This document shows, one piece after another, positions 1 to 8,773 of a stretch of 52,729 bases of DNA (the stretch's first letter is position 1; every line of letters starts with the position of its first letter). The stretch lies in contig JABWCR010000027.1 in assembly GCA_013359125.1 (NCBI GenBank), forward strand, positions 1 to 52,729, written 5' to 3'. The stretch is from Armatimonadota bacterium. GTDB lineage: Bacteria > Armatimonadota > Fimbriimonadia > Fimbriimonadales > GBS-DC. The position numbers were made by a program, and so were the translations under genes. The notes beneath the pieces are model-generated. The model had not been told where the DNA came from, did no database searches, and saw only the letters and a list, made by a program, of their open reading frames with translations.

Positions 1-173
1 ATTGATCCTTAAACTCATCCGACCACCGCCTCGGCGTCTCGCCAACCCTGGCGATTGTGCCAGAAACGATTATCGGAAACCCCGCAAAAATCTGGAGCGA
101 AGACGCCAAGGAACGCGGCTAACGGAAGGCACGAATCTCTAGCGCGAAGCGCTCAGTTTCGACTATGCGTTAG

Positions 174-659
174 TCAACCGTCGGACGAAGCCGACCGCAT
201 CCCGCGCTGAACCTTCATGACCGAAACCGTCTTCGGGCGAAAGGCATCCCGCAGCGCTTCCAAGGCGAGTTCGGGTTTGACCAACTCGCTGCAGAAGAAA
301 AGATCGACCGCCGCATAGCCTCGTTCGGGCCAGGTGTGCACGGTGTAGTGCGACTCCTCGATCACCACAACCCCAGAGACGCCATAGGGCTGAAACTCGT
401 GGAAAAAGTGGCTCACGATGCTCGCTCCGGACGCCCTCGCCGCCTCGACCAAAGCGCGCTCTACGTTATCGACGCGCTCCAGGCTCTGCGGGTCGCAGTC
501 GTAAAGTTCGACCAATAGATGCGTGCCCAAGCATTGGGCCGCATCCTGCTGTATAGAAGCGGGGTTGACCTCGAAGCAAAACGAATCCTGCGCCAATGCG
601 TCTTGGCGAGGCTCGATAACGCCCGCAGGCGGGTTCCCCAGCATACCAACCCGATCCAT
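174..659 (-). CDS. speD: S-adenosylmethionine decarboxylase proenzyme
   Basis: This enzyme decarboxylates S-adenosylmethionine to supply aminopropyl groups for spermidine synthesis. The family is made as a proenzyme that cuts itself to form a pyruvoyl cofactor. The cleavage region EESHYTVHTWPE is present, with Ser103 (pyruvoyl precursor), His108 and Cys123; the spacing of 5 and 20 residues matches the Thermotoga-type enzyme (S63/H68/C83). The usual start, LGTHLLVELYDCD, lies at residue 44, so this 161-aa protein has about 40 extra N-terminal residues. I keep the upstream ATG because AAGGAGG sits five bases before it. The gene stands alone, behind a hairpin-rich leader. Confidence 0.93.
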   Translation of the reverse strand: MDRVGMLGNPPAGVIEPRQDALAQDSFCFEVNPASIQQDAAQCLGTHLLVELYDCDPQSLERVDNVERALVEAARASGASIVSHFFHEFQPYGVSGVVVIEESHYTVHTWPERGYAAVDLFFCSELVKPELALEALRDAFRPKTVSVMKVQRGMRSASSDG

Positions 660-990
660 TCACTCCTCCTTACGGACATCGGTCCGCATTCTGTGGCAGC
701 GATGCTGCAGAATGTGCCTGAGCAGGCGGATCAGCTCCATGCGCAGGCTTCAGAGGCGATTTGGGTTTGTTCGCGCGGTCAGTTCGGTATGCTGCTCGCT
801 CAAAGGGCGCCCCAGTGTCTGGGGCAAAGCGCCGTGTGGCTGTAGTCCCACCGGTTGCAAAGCCTCTCGATTTACTGCTTTGCAGGCCGATTGGACCGCG
901 ACATGACGCCCGTCTCGCCTCCCCTTGCTTTCCATCCGCGGCCGCCTGTGAGACAGGCAGGTCGATGCGAAAGGCCGCCAAGTATACCAC
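660..990 (-). promoter_or_regulatory. Structured 5' leader candidate upstream of speD
   Basis: This stretch has no convincing gene. Read toward speD it can form a row of local hairpins: TGCAAAG with CTTTGCA (about 862-890); CCGGTGG with CCACACGG just after; GCCCCAG-aca-CTGGGGC inside a GGCG/CGCC clamp (about 805-835); ATTCTGCAGC-atc-GCTGC-ca-CAGAAT (about 690-715); and CGGAC-cgat-GTCCG directly before the Shine-Dalgarno site. Such a series suggests an attenuator or riboswitch sensing S-adenosylmethionine or polyamines. I could not match it to a known riboswitch class, and I see no clear promoter. Confidence 0.4.
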
Positions 991-1054
991 AAGTTGGAGT
1001 TGAGGTCAAGCGAAGGGAAGGAAGAAGAGCTTCTACGGCGAACAGTTGCCGTCA

Positions 1055-2104
1055 ATGGGCATTCTGGACCAAGTGAGCCGTGTGATCAAGGAAGCTAGCG
1101 AGCATCAAGGGTTCCATGAGTTCTCCGAGGCTGACACATGCGAGCAGATCATTCTTCCCCTCATGGAAATCGCCGGATATAGCCGCCGGCAGCGGAGAGC
1201 CCAAGTTTCCATCCCTGGGAGCGGGTATATCGATTACGTTATTGATGCGGATGGCGAGCCGATCGTCGTTGAAGCCAAGCGGTGCAGCGCCGTTTTGCAA
1301 GACAGGGATGTGATCCAGGCCTTGAACTATGCGAATGCCAACGGAGGTCGTTGGGCGATCCTGACGAATGGCACAGAATGGAGGCTGTACGACAACGCAA
1401 TACAGGGCGCCGCACCAAGGAAGCAGGTTTGGTTAGTAAAGACGGAGGAGGATCTGGCAGAGCTGATATCGGCGTTAGGGCCAAGTTCCGTAGTCTCGGG
1501 AGGCTTGGAGCGGATTGTCGAGGGCAAACGGCTAGCCATTTGGCTGAAAGAGCAACTCTGCAACGCAGAGAGCGAGGTGATTGCCGCAGTAGTTAAGGTC
1601 GCAAATTCTAACGGTTTCAAGAAAGTAAAGGCAAACGACATTGTGGCAGTCCTTTCGAACGCGAAGATGCTTCCGCCTCTACCCTTGCCGCCCCCGCCCC
1701 CGCTAACAGACGATCGAAAACTATCTGCCATTGAGCAATGGGGTCGTCAGCTTGTTCGCACAAAGCCAAGATTGCTTGTGTGCGGCGCGGAAACGGTATC
1801 GACGGGCCCACACTGGGCATCCTTGCTATACGGCGCTATCAAGTGGCTCGATAACATTGGTCGGTTGCCCGCGCCGCCTCTCCCATTGAACGACGGTCGA
1901 TACATTTACGCGACGGACCCGAATCATCCGACCGGAAAGGGATTCACCGCACCCTCCACGACTCCAGTGGCGACAGCACATGGCCCAATCTACATTGAAT
2001 ACGATTGGTCGGCAGAGAGAATTTGCCGTTGCCTTCATCGCTTGTTCGGCGCCGCTGGCTACGACCTCGATATGGTCGCGATCGAATTTATCAAACTAAC
2101 TTAA
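1055..2104 (+). CDS. Type I restriction HsdR N-terminal-like nuclease domain protein, solitary
   Basis: The N-terminal half resembles the HsdR_N/PD-(D/E)XK nuclease fold found at the start of type I restriction subunits. A catalytic-type triad is visible as YIDYVIDADGEPIVVEAKR, that is Asp60, Glu73 and Lys75 counted from the ATG at 1055; Gln and Asn-rich segments follow (QALNYANANG, AILTNGTEWRLY) as usual in this family. A proline-only linker lies at about residues 206-217, then an unrecognised domain of about 130 residues. There is no helicase, methylase or specificity subunit nearby, so it is not a complete restriction system. A TTG three codons upstream is a possible alternative start. Its stop overlaps the stop of the opposite-strand gene by four bases. 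Confidence 0.75.
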   Translation: MGILDQVSRVIKEASEHQGFHEFSEADTCEQIILPLMEIAGYSRRQRRAQVSIPGSGYIDYVIDADGEPIVVEAKRCSAVLQDRDVIQALNYANANGGRWAILTNGTEWRLYDNAIQGAAPRKQVWLVKTEEDLAELISALGPSSVVSGGLERIVEGKRLAIWLKEQLCNAESEVIAAVVKVANSNGFKKVKANDIVAVLSNAKMLPPLPLPPPPPLTDDRKLSAIEQWGRQLVRTKPRLLVCGAETVSTGPHWASLLYGAIKWLDNIGRLPAPPLPLNDGRYIYATDPNHPTGKGFTAPSTTPVATAHGPIYIEYDWSAERICRCLHRLFGAAGYDLDMVAIEFIKLT

Positions 2105-5100
2105 CACCCCGACCCAAATGCAGCCAGCACGAGCGCCAGATCGGCGTCGTCCACGATCCCGTCGTCGTTCAAATCTTCTGGCAAATTGAGCCCTGTAGCG
2201 CCGAAGGCCGCCAAGATCAGCGCCAGGTCGGAGTCGTCTGCGCAATGGTCCCCGTTCGCGTCGCCGACCCGCATCGCGATCAATCGAACGTCGGTCGCCC
2301 CATAGCGAACCCGGAGAACAATGTCGCCCGACTGGACAGCACCGACAATTCGTGAAAACGGCCCCTGTCGCGATGCGAACGTCGCAATCTGGAACTCGTC
2401 GCCGATCTCTGGTTCAAACCCGTCCAACAGCGCGATCTCGAGCCCGCCCGCCAATATCGCCTGGCCCGTAACTTCAAGAACGTCGTGCTCTGTGCCGGAT
2501 TGGAGACCGGCGATTTCGATCACAAGGTCTGCCGCTTCGCCCAGTTCAAAATCGCCCTCGATAGTCAGCCTCCCTGGCGATTGCCCGGGGGATACCTTTC
2601 CGCCCGACATATTAAGCCTTGCCGCTTTGACCTTGGAGCCTTCTATGATGCCGCCGTTGATCGAAGTAGGCAGATTGAAGTGGATGAGGCCGCCTGGTCC
2701 CACTCTCAGAATGCCAATGTTCATCGAAAAGGACTGTGCAAATCGGATAGTTCCTGCCTCGGCGCTGATCGTGCCAGAGTTGGAGGACGGGACGTTGAAC
2801 ACGAACTCGCTGTTCGGGCCAACTTGCTTGCGGACCGTTCCTATGTTCAGAAAGTCGCTAGCGCCCGATCCGGTCAGCGAAATATTTGCCGTTTGATTGC
2901 CGATATCCATTGTGCCGGCAGAACCATTGATGAATCGGGCATCGTTCGTCATTTGGACCGATCCGTTGTCCCAGATCATGAAGCCTCGGTTCTCCAAGGT
3001 TCTTGTTGAGAGAGATTTGACTGCCGGGTTATCGATCAGGGACTCTCCTGAAAGGACAAGCCTATCAGTTACAAATGTGGAAGCCAGTGTGCCGCCCGAC
3101 CATCGAAAGTTTGTAAACTCGTTCACGCCCACCCCTCGTTGCGAGCCTCCTGCCAGATGCACAAGAACAGGCACCGGAGACCCGCTAAAGAGCCGAAACA
3201 AACCGTTGGTGATGCGCAATGTTCCCGACCCGCTAAATTGGGCGCTGGTCAGGCCGTCTAGCTCGCCCATGCCCACTTCGAGAACTCCTTCGATGTTGAT
3301 GGGGGCCTGAGCGATCAGTTTCCCGTCAATCTGAAGCTTTCCTTGGTTCACATTGATCGCTCCCTGATCATGGGACAAGGTTGCCGCGCCGCTGATCTCG
3401 GTCGTCGTGGGGGTGTTATGATTGATCGTACCGAAGTTGAGCAGTCGGTTGTTTTGCCCGCTGACGCTCAGCAGGTCGCGCGACACGGTGGTGAGGATGT
3501 TCAGCGTTCCAAAGTTCTCCCATGTTGCGCCGCCCGACAGCGTGGGGTAACCGTCGTTCCAGCTAGTCGTGCCGCGCGTTATCAGTTTCGTGCTAGAGAT
3601 CGCCTTGAACAATGGCCCGTTGAGGTTGAGGGCGCCGAGGACCTCGCACTCGCCAGGCCCCTTCATCAATCCGTCGATCCAATTGAGTTCATTTTCGATC
3701 GTCAGGTTCTCTAGATTGTCAACCGTAGCGTTGCTGCCGTTTAGGCGAAGTTTGCTCATCCTGACGCCAAAGCCTGCAGTTTCGAGGGCGCCCGCGCTTT
3801 CGATGCTCACAAAGCCCTCGCCACGAAACTCGCTATCGACGCCGGCGACCAGCGTTCCTGACGGCACGACAATGGATGCGCCGCTGGCGATGTTAGTCGT
3901 CGAGTTTCTAAATGTGTGAAATGCAGTTTGGAGCGAGAGCGAGCCGCTGTTTAGGTTCAAATCGCCCAACTGCTGGAGGGAAGCGTTGAGCAGGAAGGAA
4001 ACCGCGGCGCCGTTGGTCAGATTGAGTTCGCCTTCGTTGATCAGCAGTCCCAGGCCGGAGAAGTTCGTATTGGTCTGGAAGTTGATCGTGCCGGTTTCGT
4101 TGACGATTGCGCCGCCGCCGCTGGAGAACGAGACGGTTTTCTGGCTTCCAGTTGCGTTGACCGTTCCGAAGTTTTTCCACCGACCGTTGCCGCTCAGTCC
4201 GATCGAACTGCTCGTCCAGTCGGTCGTGCCGTTAGTGATCAGCTCGCTGTGGTCGGTGATTTGGGTTGGGGACGTGGTCATCGCCATTTGTCCTTCGGAC
4301 AGAACAGAGGCCCGACTTCTTAGAGTCGCCCCTTGATTCTCGAAGTTTGATGATACGACGATACTGCCCGGTCCTTCCAGAAAACTGAAGCGATCGACCA
4401 ACAGCCGACCGATCGTGAGCGTGCCGGATTCTGATTTAGCCGTTCCAACCAACTGAACGGCCATCAAACCGCCGCCCGATACGGCAGTCGTACCCGAGAA
4501 CCGATAGGGTGTCTCCGTGATCCTCAGCGTTGCTCCGTTCGCAATCTTGACATCGCCTTGACTGAGGCCGCCGCCGCGAAGTTCAAGCGCGCCGGTCCCC
4601 ACGTCGATGGCGCCGCTTGGATGGTTGTTGAAAACGACCGATGAGAAAACCCTTGAATTGCCTGTCCCGCCGCTCTTCTTAAAGACGCCGTGGTTTTCGA
4701 TAGTTCCGCCGCCCGGCGCGTTCATGAAGTCGTTGTTGCCCGACATCAAGAACTCGCCACGGTTGATGAGCAGGCCTTGCTGCTCCAAGAAGATCGCTCC
4801 GTTCTCCCATTTTCCTTTGCCAGAGATTTCGAGTTCGGCCGCGACGACGTTCTTAACTCCAACGCTCGACAGCAGAAGGTCGTCCACTTTGAATTTGCCA
4901 CTAGTCAGACTGCCGTTCTGCAACTCGAATTTGCCAATGTTCAGAAGTCCGATCAGATCGATGTATCCATTGGTTTTCTTTAGGTTTTGAACGGACATGG
5001 GCGAGCCGGTGTTCATTCGAATGGGCGCAACGAAATGGTACAGCCCGTTACCGCCCAACGCCGCGCCGGATACGAAGTTCACCGTTTCTATGCCTTGAAA

Positions 5101-5919
5101 GATCGTCGATGATCCTTCGCTCGTCTGAATGGGGCCGGCAATATTGCCTCCGTTGTCTATTCGGATCGAGCCTGTTCTAATCATCATCGAACCGCTCAGG
5201 TCGACCTGTGGTTTGACGATCATCTGGCCAACGTCCTGTTGCTTGATGAATTGGTCCTTGATCGACCATCTATTGCCGAAACCTGATATGAGCACGTCCG
5301 GACTGTGCGAGATCGTAATTTTGCCTTCGTTAGTCAAGACAGAACCGGAGTATAGCGAAAGGTTGCCTGACGACCAAGATAGGTCGCCTTCGATGGTCAG
5401 TTCGCCATGAAGTCCAAGCGTTCCTTCGAAAGTAGCGCCCCCAGCGACGGTAGCCCCCAAGGGCACATGGAGATTTGAACTCTGACCTGAGGAGCCCCAC
5501 TTCAGATCTCCATCTACTTGAAGGCCGCCGCCGACGGTAAACTCGCCTCTGAACAGTTCGAAGTTGTTGAGCCCGGCGGAGCCGCTGACTTCGAAGGGAA
5601 GACCGCCTCCTGTCAGCAGACCGGTTGAGGAGAGTCCGGCTATTAAAACGGCAACTTGTCCGAATTGCACGGTGTAATCTTCAAGGTCGACCGTATCGCT
5701 TTCTCCGGGCAACGGCGGGCAGCCTGCCGTCGATTCGCCCGTGCTGAAGTTGTTCTTAAACGGACCGGTGCCATCGCGGCAACAGGCGTTCCAGCGATTA
5801 TCGGACCCGCAATCGCCGTCCCACGAGAGGCTGAGCGTAGATCGGGCGATAGCGGAGCCCACATGCCATGCCGATAGAAGCGACGCAACGATCAGGCAAA
5901 AGCCGATCTTACGGTTCAT
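2101..5919 (-). CDS. Large secreted beta-helix/autotransporter-like protein with dockerin-like C-terminus
   Basis: A 1272-aa exported protein. The start at 5919 has AAGGA upstream and opens a clear signal peptide (MNRKIGFCLIVASLLSAWHV). A Cys-rich segment of about 40 residues follows, then some 1000 residues of short Gly/Asn/Ser-rich strands typical of stacked beta-helix surface proteins. Near the end comes a block like the autotransporter-associated strand (SPGQSPGRLTIEGDFELG ... DVLEVTGQAILAGGLEIAL). The last 54 residues hold two EF-hand-like calcium loops, GDANGDHCADDSDLALIL and EDLNDDGIVDDADLALVL, ending FGSGC. It is probably an envelope or extracellular matrix protein; its ligand is unknown. 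The same tail ends two other proteins here (6615-8123 and 33907-34404). Confidence 0.8.
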   Translation of the reverse strand: MNRKIGFCLIVASLLSAWHVGSAIARSTLSLSWDGDCGSDNRWNACCRDGTGPFKNNFSTGESTAGCPPLPGESDTVDLEDYTVQFGQVAVLIAGLSSTGLLTGGGLPFEVSGSAGLNNFELFRGEFTVGGGLQVDGDLKWGSSGQSSNLHVPLGATVAGGATFEGTLGLHGELTIEGDLSWSSGNLSLYSGSVLTNEGKITISHSPDVLISGFGNRWSIKDQFIKQQDVGQMIVKPQVDLSGSMMIRTGSIRIDNGGNIAGPIQTSEGSSTIFQGIETVNFVSGAALGGNGLYHFVAPIRMNTGSPMSVQNLKKTNGYIDLIGLLNIGKFELQNGSLTSGKFKVDDLLLSSVGVKNVVAAELEISGKGKWENGAIFLEQQGLLINRGEFLMSGNNDFMNAPGGGTIENHGVFKKSGGTGNSRVFSSVVFNNHPSGAIDVGTGALELRGGGLSQGDVKIANGATLRITETPYRFSGTTAVSGGGLMAVQLVGTAKSESGTLTIGRLLVDRFSFLEGPGSIVVSSNFENQGATLRSRASVLSEGQMAMTTSPTQITDHSELITNGTTDWTSSSIGLSGNGRWKNFGTVNATGSQKTVSFSSGGGAIVNETGTINFQTNTNFSGLGLLINEGELNLTNGAAVSFLLNASLQQLGDLNLNSGSLSLQTAFHTFRNSTTNIASGASIVVPSGTLVAGVDSEFRGEGFVSIESAGALETAGFGVRMSKLRLNGSNATVDNLENLTIENELNWIDGLMKGPGECEVLGALNLNGPLFKAISSTKLITRGTTSWNDGYPTLSGGATWENFGTLNILTTVSRDLLSVSGQNNRLLNFGTINHNTPTTTEISGAATLSHDQGAINVNQGKLQIDGKLIAQAPINIEGVLEVGMGELDGLTSAQFSGSGTLRITNGLFRLFSGSPVPVLVHLAGGSQRGVGVNEFTNFRWSGGTLASTFVTDRLVLSGESLIDNPAVKSLSTRTLENRGFMIWDNGSVQMTNDARFINGSAGTMDIGNQTANISLTGSGASDFLNIGTVRKQVGPNSEFVFNVPSSNSGTISAEAGTIRFAQSFSMNIGILRVGPGGLIHFNLPTSINGGIIEGSKVKAARLNMSGGKVSPGQSPGRLTIEGDFELGEAADLVIEIAGLQSGTEHDVLEVTGQAILAGGLEIALLDGFEPEIGDEFQIATFASRQGPFSRIVGAVQSGDIVLRVRYGATDVRLIAMRVGDANGDHCADDSDLALILAAFGATGLNLPEDLNDDGIVDDADLALVLAAFGSGC

Positions 5920-6085
5920 TTTTTGTTTTCCTTGCTCGTTTGTTTTTGCCTTACGAATAGACGATAGATTATAACTCGCATTTTGGATTGGCGCATAGGC
6001 CGAATGGGGGATTTGAGCGCAGCGAATGCTCGTCCTCAGCGCCGATTCGGGTACCCTATTCGCCACAGAAAAAGGAGGTACCCAC

Positions 6086-6595
6086 ATGAGCGATCAAACG
6101 CAAGAACCAGAAATGACCACAAAACCCATGAAGGAGCACGAGTGGCTTCAAAACCTCGTCGGCGAATGGCGAACCGAAGGAACCATGCAAATGGGCCCCG
6201 ACCAGCCGCCGGTCAAGGGCGCGGGATGGGAGGTTACCAAGATGTTCGGTCCGCTCTGGGCGCTGGCTGAGGGCCAATCCGAGATGCCCAACGGCGCAAC
6301 GATGAACTACAAGCACTTTCTCGGCTGGGACGTCTCCTTCAAAGAGTACCGAGGCGCTTGGATGGCCGACGTTTCGAGCCACCTTTGGAAGCAGGTTGGC
6401 GAATTGAGCGCGGACGGGCGCACGATGACCCTCGACTGCGTCGGACCCCACATGGAAAAGGACGGCGAGACGGCCAACTATCGCGATGTGATCGAACTGA
6501 TCGACAAGGACCACCGAGTTATGACCTCGCACGGCCAAGACGAGAACGGCAATTGGTTCGAGTTCATGAGAGTCGATTTCTACAGAACCGGCTAA
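6086..6595 (+). CDS. DUF1579 family protein
   Basis: A 169-aa cytoplasmic protein without signal peptide. Residues about 15-165 match the DUF1579 pattern: HEWLQNLVGEWRTEGTM near the start, a central NYKHFLGWD, and a closing WFEFMRVDFYRTG. These proteins form a lipocalin-like beta-barrel and their substrate is not known. AAGGAGG lies seven bases before the ATG at 6086, which fixes the start and rules out a longer upstream reading. The gene is divergent from the large surface protein and is followed after 19 bases by the beta-propeller gene, which has its own promoter. Confidence 0.82.
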   Translation: MSDQTQEPEMTTKPMKEHEWLQNLVGEWRTEGTMQMGPDQPPVKGAGWEVTKMFGPLWALAEGQSEMPNGATMNYKHFLGWDVSFKEYRGAWMADVSSHLWKQVGELSADGRTMTLDCVGPHMEKDGETANYRDVIELIDKDHRVMTSHGQDENGNWFEFMRVDFYRTG

Positions 6596-6601
6596 TCGTC
6601 G

Positions 6602-6607
6602 TATAAT
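6602..6607 (+). promoter_or_regulatory. TATAAT -10 element, leaderless promoter
   Basis: A perfect TATAAT ends seven bases before the ATG at 6615. Transcription would start at or beside the A of the start codon, so the mRNA would be leaderless. No Shine-Dalgarno site precedes this ATG. Confidence 0.65.
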
Positions 6608-6614
6608 ATTGGGC

Positions 6615-8123
6615 ATGACGAGATGCATTTTCGCCTTGCTCTTTGCTGTCTCGGTCGCTTCGGCTCAACCGGACTTCTATTGGGCAAAACGCTTGGTCGG
6701 TCAGATGGCTTTGGGAGACGATGTGCTCGTTGGCGTTGCCTGCGACCGATGGGGCAACGTCTTTATCACCGGCTACAGCCCCCAAGACCAGTTCTACAAT
6801 GACATCTGGACCATAAAGTACGATGCCGCGGGCAATCAGGTCTGGTCGCGCAAGTTCGACGGTCCGGCCAGTCGAGACGATCGTGCGACCGCCATCTCGG
6901 TCGATCCGCAAGGCAACTGTTACGTCGTCGGATATGCCTCGTCGCAAAGCCAAGGCTTCGACTACGTTACTCTGAAGTACTCGCCTTCGGGCGATCTGCT
7001 ATGGGCGCGGTACTACAACGGCTTTAGCGTCGGCCACGATCAGGCTTATGCCGTTGTAGCCGATCCGGACGGGGGCTGTTTTGTTACAGGCGATGCCTGG
7101 GGCGGACTGAACAACGTCGATTGCGTTACGCTTCGATACGACCCGAATGGGAGCGAGGTCTGGGCGTCTCGGTACCATGGGCTTGGCGACCTGGACGATC
7201 ACGGAACGGCCATCTGTTTGGACGGCGCTGGCAATCTCATTGTAGCGGGCAACAGTTTTGAGGGTCAAGAACAAGGGCCCAACTACCTAACGATCAAGTA
7301 CAACCGTCATACCGGCGGCCAGCTTTGGTCGCGGACGTACAATGGCGTTGGCTCTGGAGCCGATTGGGCCTATGCGGTCTGCGTCGATCCGGATGACAAT
7401 GCGATCGTAACCGGCCGCTCGTGGGGCGGCGTCGGCTCGGCCTACGATGCGGCAACCGTCAAGTATGCGGGCCTTGATGGCGAGGCATTGTGGTCGTACA
7501 GCCACGGGTCTGACAATAACAGTTCGGACCAAGGGAACCGGATCGCCGCGGACGCGGACGGAAACGTATTCGTTGTAGGCTCGACTCCGGCCGTTTTCCA
7601 GGGTCTCAATTGGCTTGTGATCAAACTGTCGTCCACAGGCGACCACCAGTGGACGCGCACTCACTTCGGCCCATCGATTTTCACAGACGATGCGATGGGC
7701 CTGCACGTTAACTCGGACGGCAGCGTCATTGTGGGCGGCTATGTCTACTCCAATTCCGATCTGCGAGAGGATTTCGTTGCCGTCCAGTACGGGTCGGTCG
7801 GCTCGGTCGATTGGACCGTATCTTACGATTCGGGCGATCAAGAGGACAAGACGGTTGGAATGGTCGTTTCGCCTCAAGGCTACATCTATCTGGTCGGCAC
7901 GAGCCGAAGCTCTACGACGGGCAGGGACTATCTGTTAGTCCGATACAAGAGGGGCCTTCCGGCAGACGCGAACGGGGACTGCAACGTTGACGATGTTGAT
8001 TTGGCCCTTGTGCTCGAAGCGTTTGGTCTGACGGGCGATCGACCAGAGGACATCGACCGCGACGGCATCGTTTCCGATTCAGACCTCGCCCTCGTGCTCG
8101 AGCAGTTCGGTCTGGGCTGTTAG
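6615..8123 (+). CDS. Secreted SBBP-type beta-propeller protein with dockerin-like C-terminus
   Basis: A 502-aa exported protein. A signal peptide (MTRCIFALLFAVSVASAQ) precedes about seven or eight repeats of roughly 55 residues, each with the pattern GNxxVxG...YxTxKYxxxGxxxWxRxYxG. This is the SBBP repeat family, expected to fold as a beta-propeller. The last 53 residues are a dockerin-like pair of calcium loops, DANGDCNVDDVDLALVL and IDRDGIVSDSDLALVL, ending FGLGC, as in the large protein at 2101-5919. A TTG at 6609 is in frame, but the ATG fits the leaderless promoter. The stop codon overlaps the convergent neighbour's stop in the sequence TTAG. Confidence 0.82.
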   Translation: MTRCIFALLFAVSVASAQPDFYWAKRLVGQMALGDDVLVGVACDRWGNVFITGYSPQDQFYNDIWTIKYDAAGNQVWSRKFDGPASRDDRATAISVDPQGNCYVVGYASSQSQGFDYVTLKYSPSGDLLWARYYNGFSVGHDQAYAVVADPDGGCFVTGDAWGGLNNVDCVTLRYDPNGSEVWASRYHGLGDLDDHGTAICLDGAGNLIVAGNSFEGQEQGPNYLTIKYNRHTGGQLWSRTYNGVGSGADWAYAVCVDPDDNAIVTGRSWGGVGSAYDAATVKYAGLDGEALWSYSHGSDNNSSDQGNRIAADADGNVFVVGSTPAVFQGLNWLVIKLSSTGDHQWTRTHFGPSIFTDDAMGLHVNSDGSVIVGGYVYSNSDLREDFVAVQYGSVGSVDWTVSYDSGDQEDKTVGMVVSPQGYIYLVGTSRSSTTGRDYLLVRYKRGLPADANGDCNVDDVDLALVLEAFGLTGDRPEDIDRDGIVSDSDLALVLEQFGLGC

Positions 8124-8773
8124 CCCTTTATCCGCTTTCCGGTCGAACTGCCTTTGATCGTCAATTTCTCTCGGCCGTTCGTCGCCGTCATGTCGAACGT
8201 GATCTGGGTCAGCCAGCCGGTCGCGGCATCCAGATAGTAAAAGCCTTTCATCGACATGGTGGGCGGTCCGTCCGCGGGCGCCGCGCTATAGGCGATGTGG
8301 TGGACGCGCGCGCCATTGACGGTCTTCGCGCCTTGGTATTGGCAGATGAACCGGACTTTAGTGCCGCCGTTCACCAATTCGGTCGACCACCCATCGCCCG
8401 GCTTTACGGGCTTGTTAGGCAGCAGGCTTGTGGCAAAGGGATCGTCGTTGTAAGATCGTCCGCCGCCCGAGGCAAATTGCTTCAAATCCACTGCGCCTGC
8501 TTTAGGAACTACGAATCGAGAGTTTGAACCCGTGCCGCTGACCGTGCTCTTCTCGATAGTGGCTGCGCCCTTGGCGTCGACCTTGACGATCTTGGCGCGA
8601 TGGACGATCGTGTTATTGACCGGCGCTTTGCCGGTTTGGCTCATTGTAACGGTCGAGCGATACTCCCAAGTCTCGCCGACGACGAACTTGCGAGGCAGCG
8701 AGACGGCCTTGTCGCTGGCAGGCTGCGCCCACAATCCAGACAGGGCGATCAGAAAGACGAATGTCGATCTCAT
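8120..8773 (-). CDS. Exported protein, second of a tandem paralogue pair
   Basis: A 217-aa protein with a signal peptide (MRSTFVFLIALSGLWAQ). I do not recognise a named family. It is clearly related to the upstream gene: both start LPRKFVVGETWEY or IPRKIVDGEVWEY, carry a glycine-rich ATIEKS/ATIIES strand, and share a later GD(G/E)W...YLDAATGW block. The same layout is visible in the first 250 residues of the metalloprotease at 12413. The fold is probably all-beta. The ATG overlaps the upstream stop as ATGA, which suggests translational coupling. A GGAAAG sequence lies about nine bases upstream. Confidence 0.75.
   Translation of the reverse strand: MRSTFVFLIALSGLWAQPASDKAVSLPRKFVVGETWEYRSTVTMSQTGKAPVNNTIVHRAKIVKVDAKGAATIEKSTVSGTGSNSRFVVPKAGAVDLKQFASGGGRSYNDDPFATSLLPNKPVKPGDGWSTELVNGGTKVRFICQYQGAKTVNGARVHHIAYSAAPADGPPTMSMKGFYYLDAATGWLTQITFDMTATNGREKLTIKGSSTGKRIKG

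Noticed and set aside
1-122. Possible end of a plus-strand gene before position 122
   Set aside because: An open stretch after the TGA at 3-5 reads protein-like (LAIVPETIIGNPAKIW, TAA at 120-122), but only 38 codons are visible, a stop lies in frame at the window edge, and no family is recognisable.
1055-2104. Complete type I restriction-modification system
   Set aside because: No helicase part, methylase or specificity gene is found on either side.
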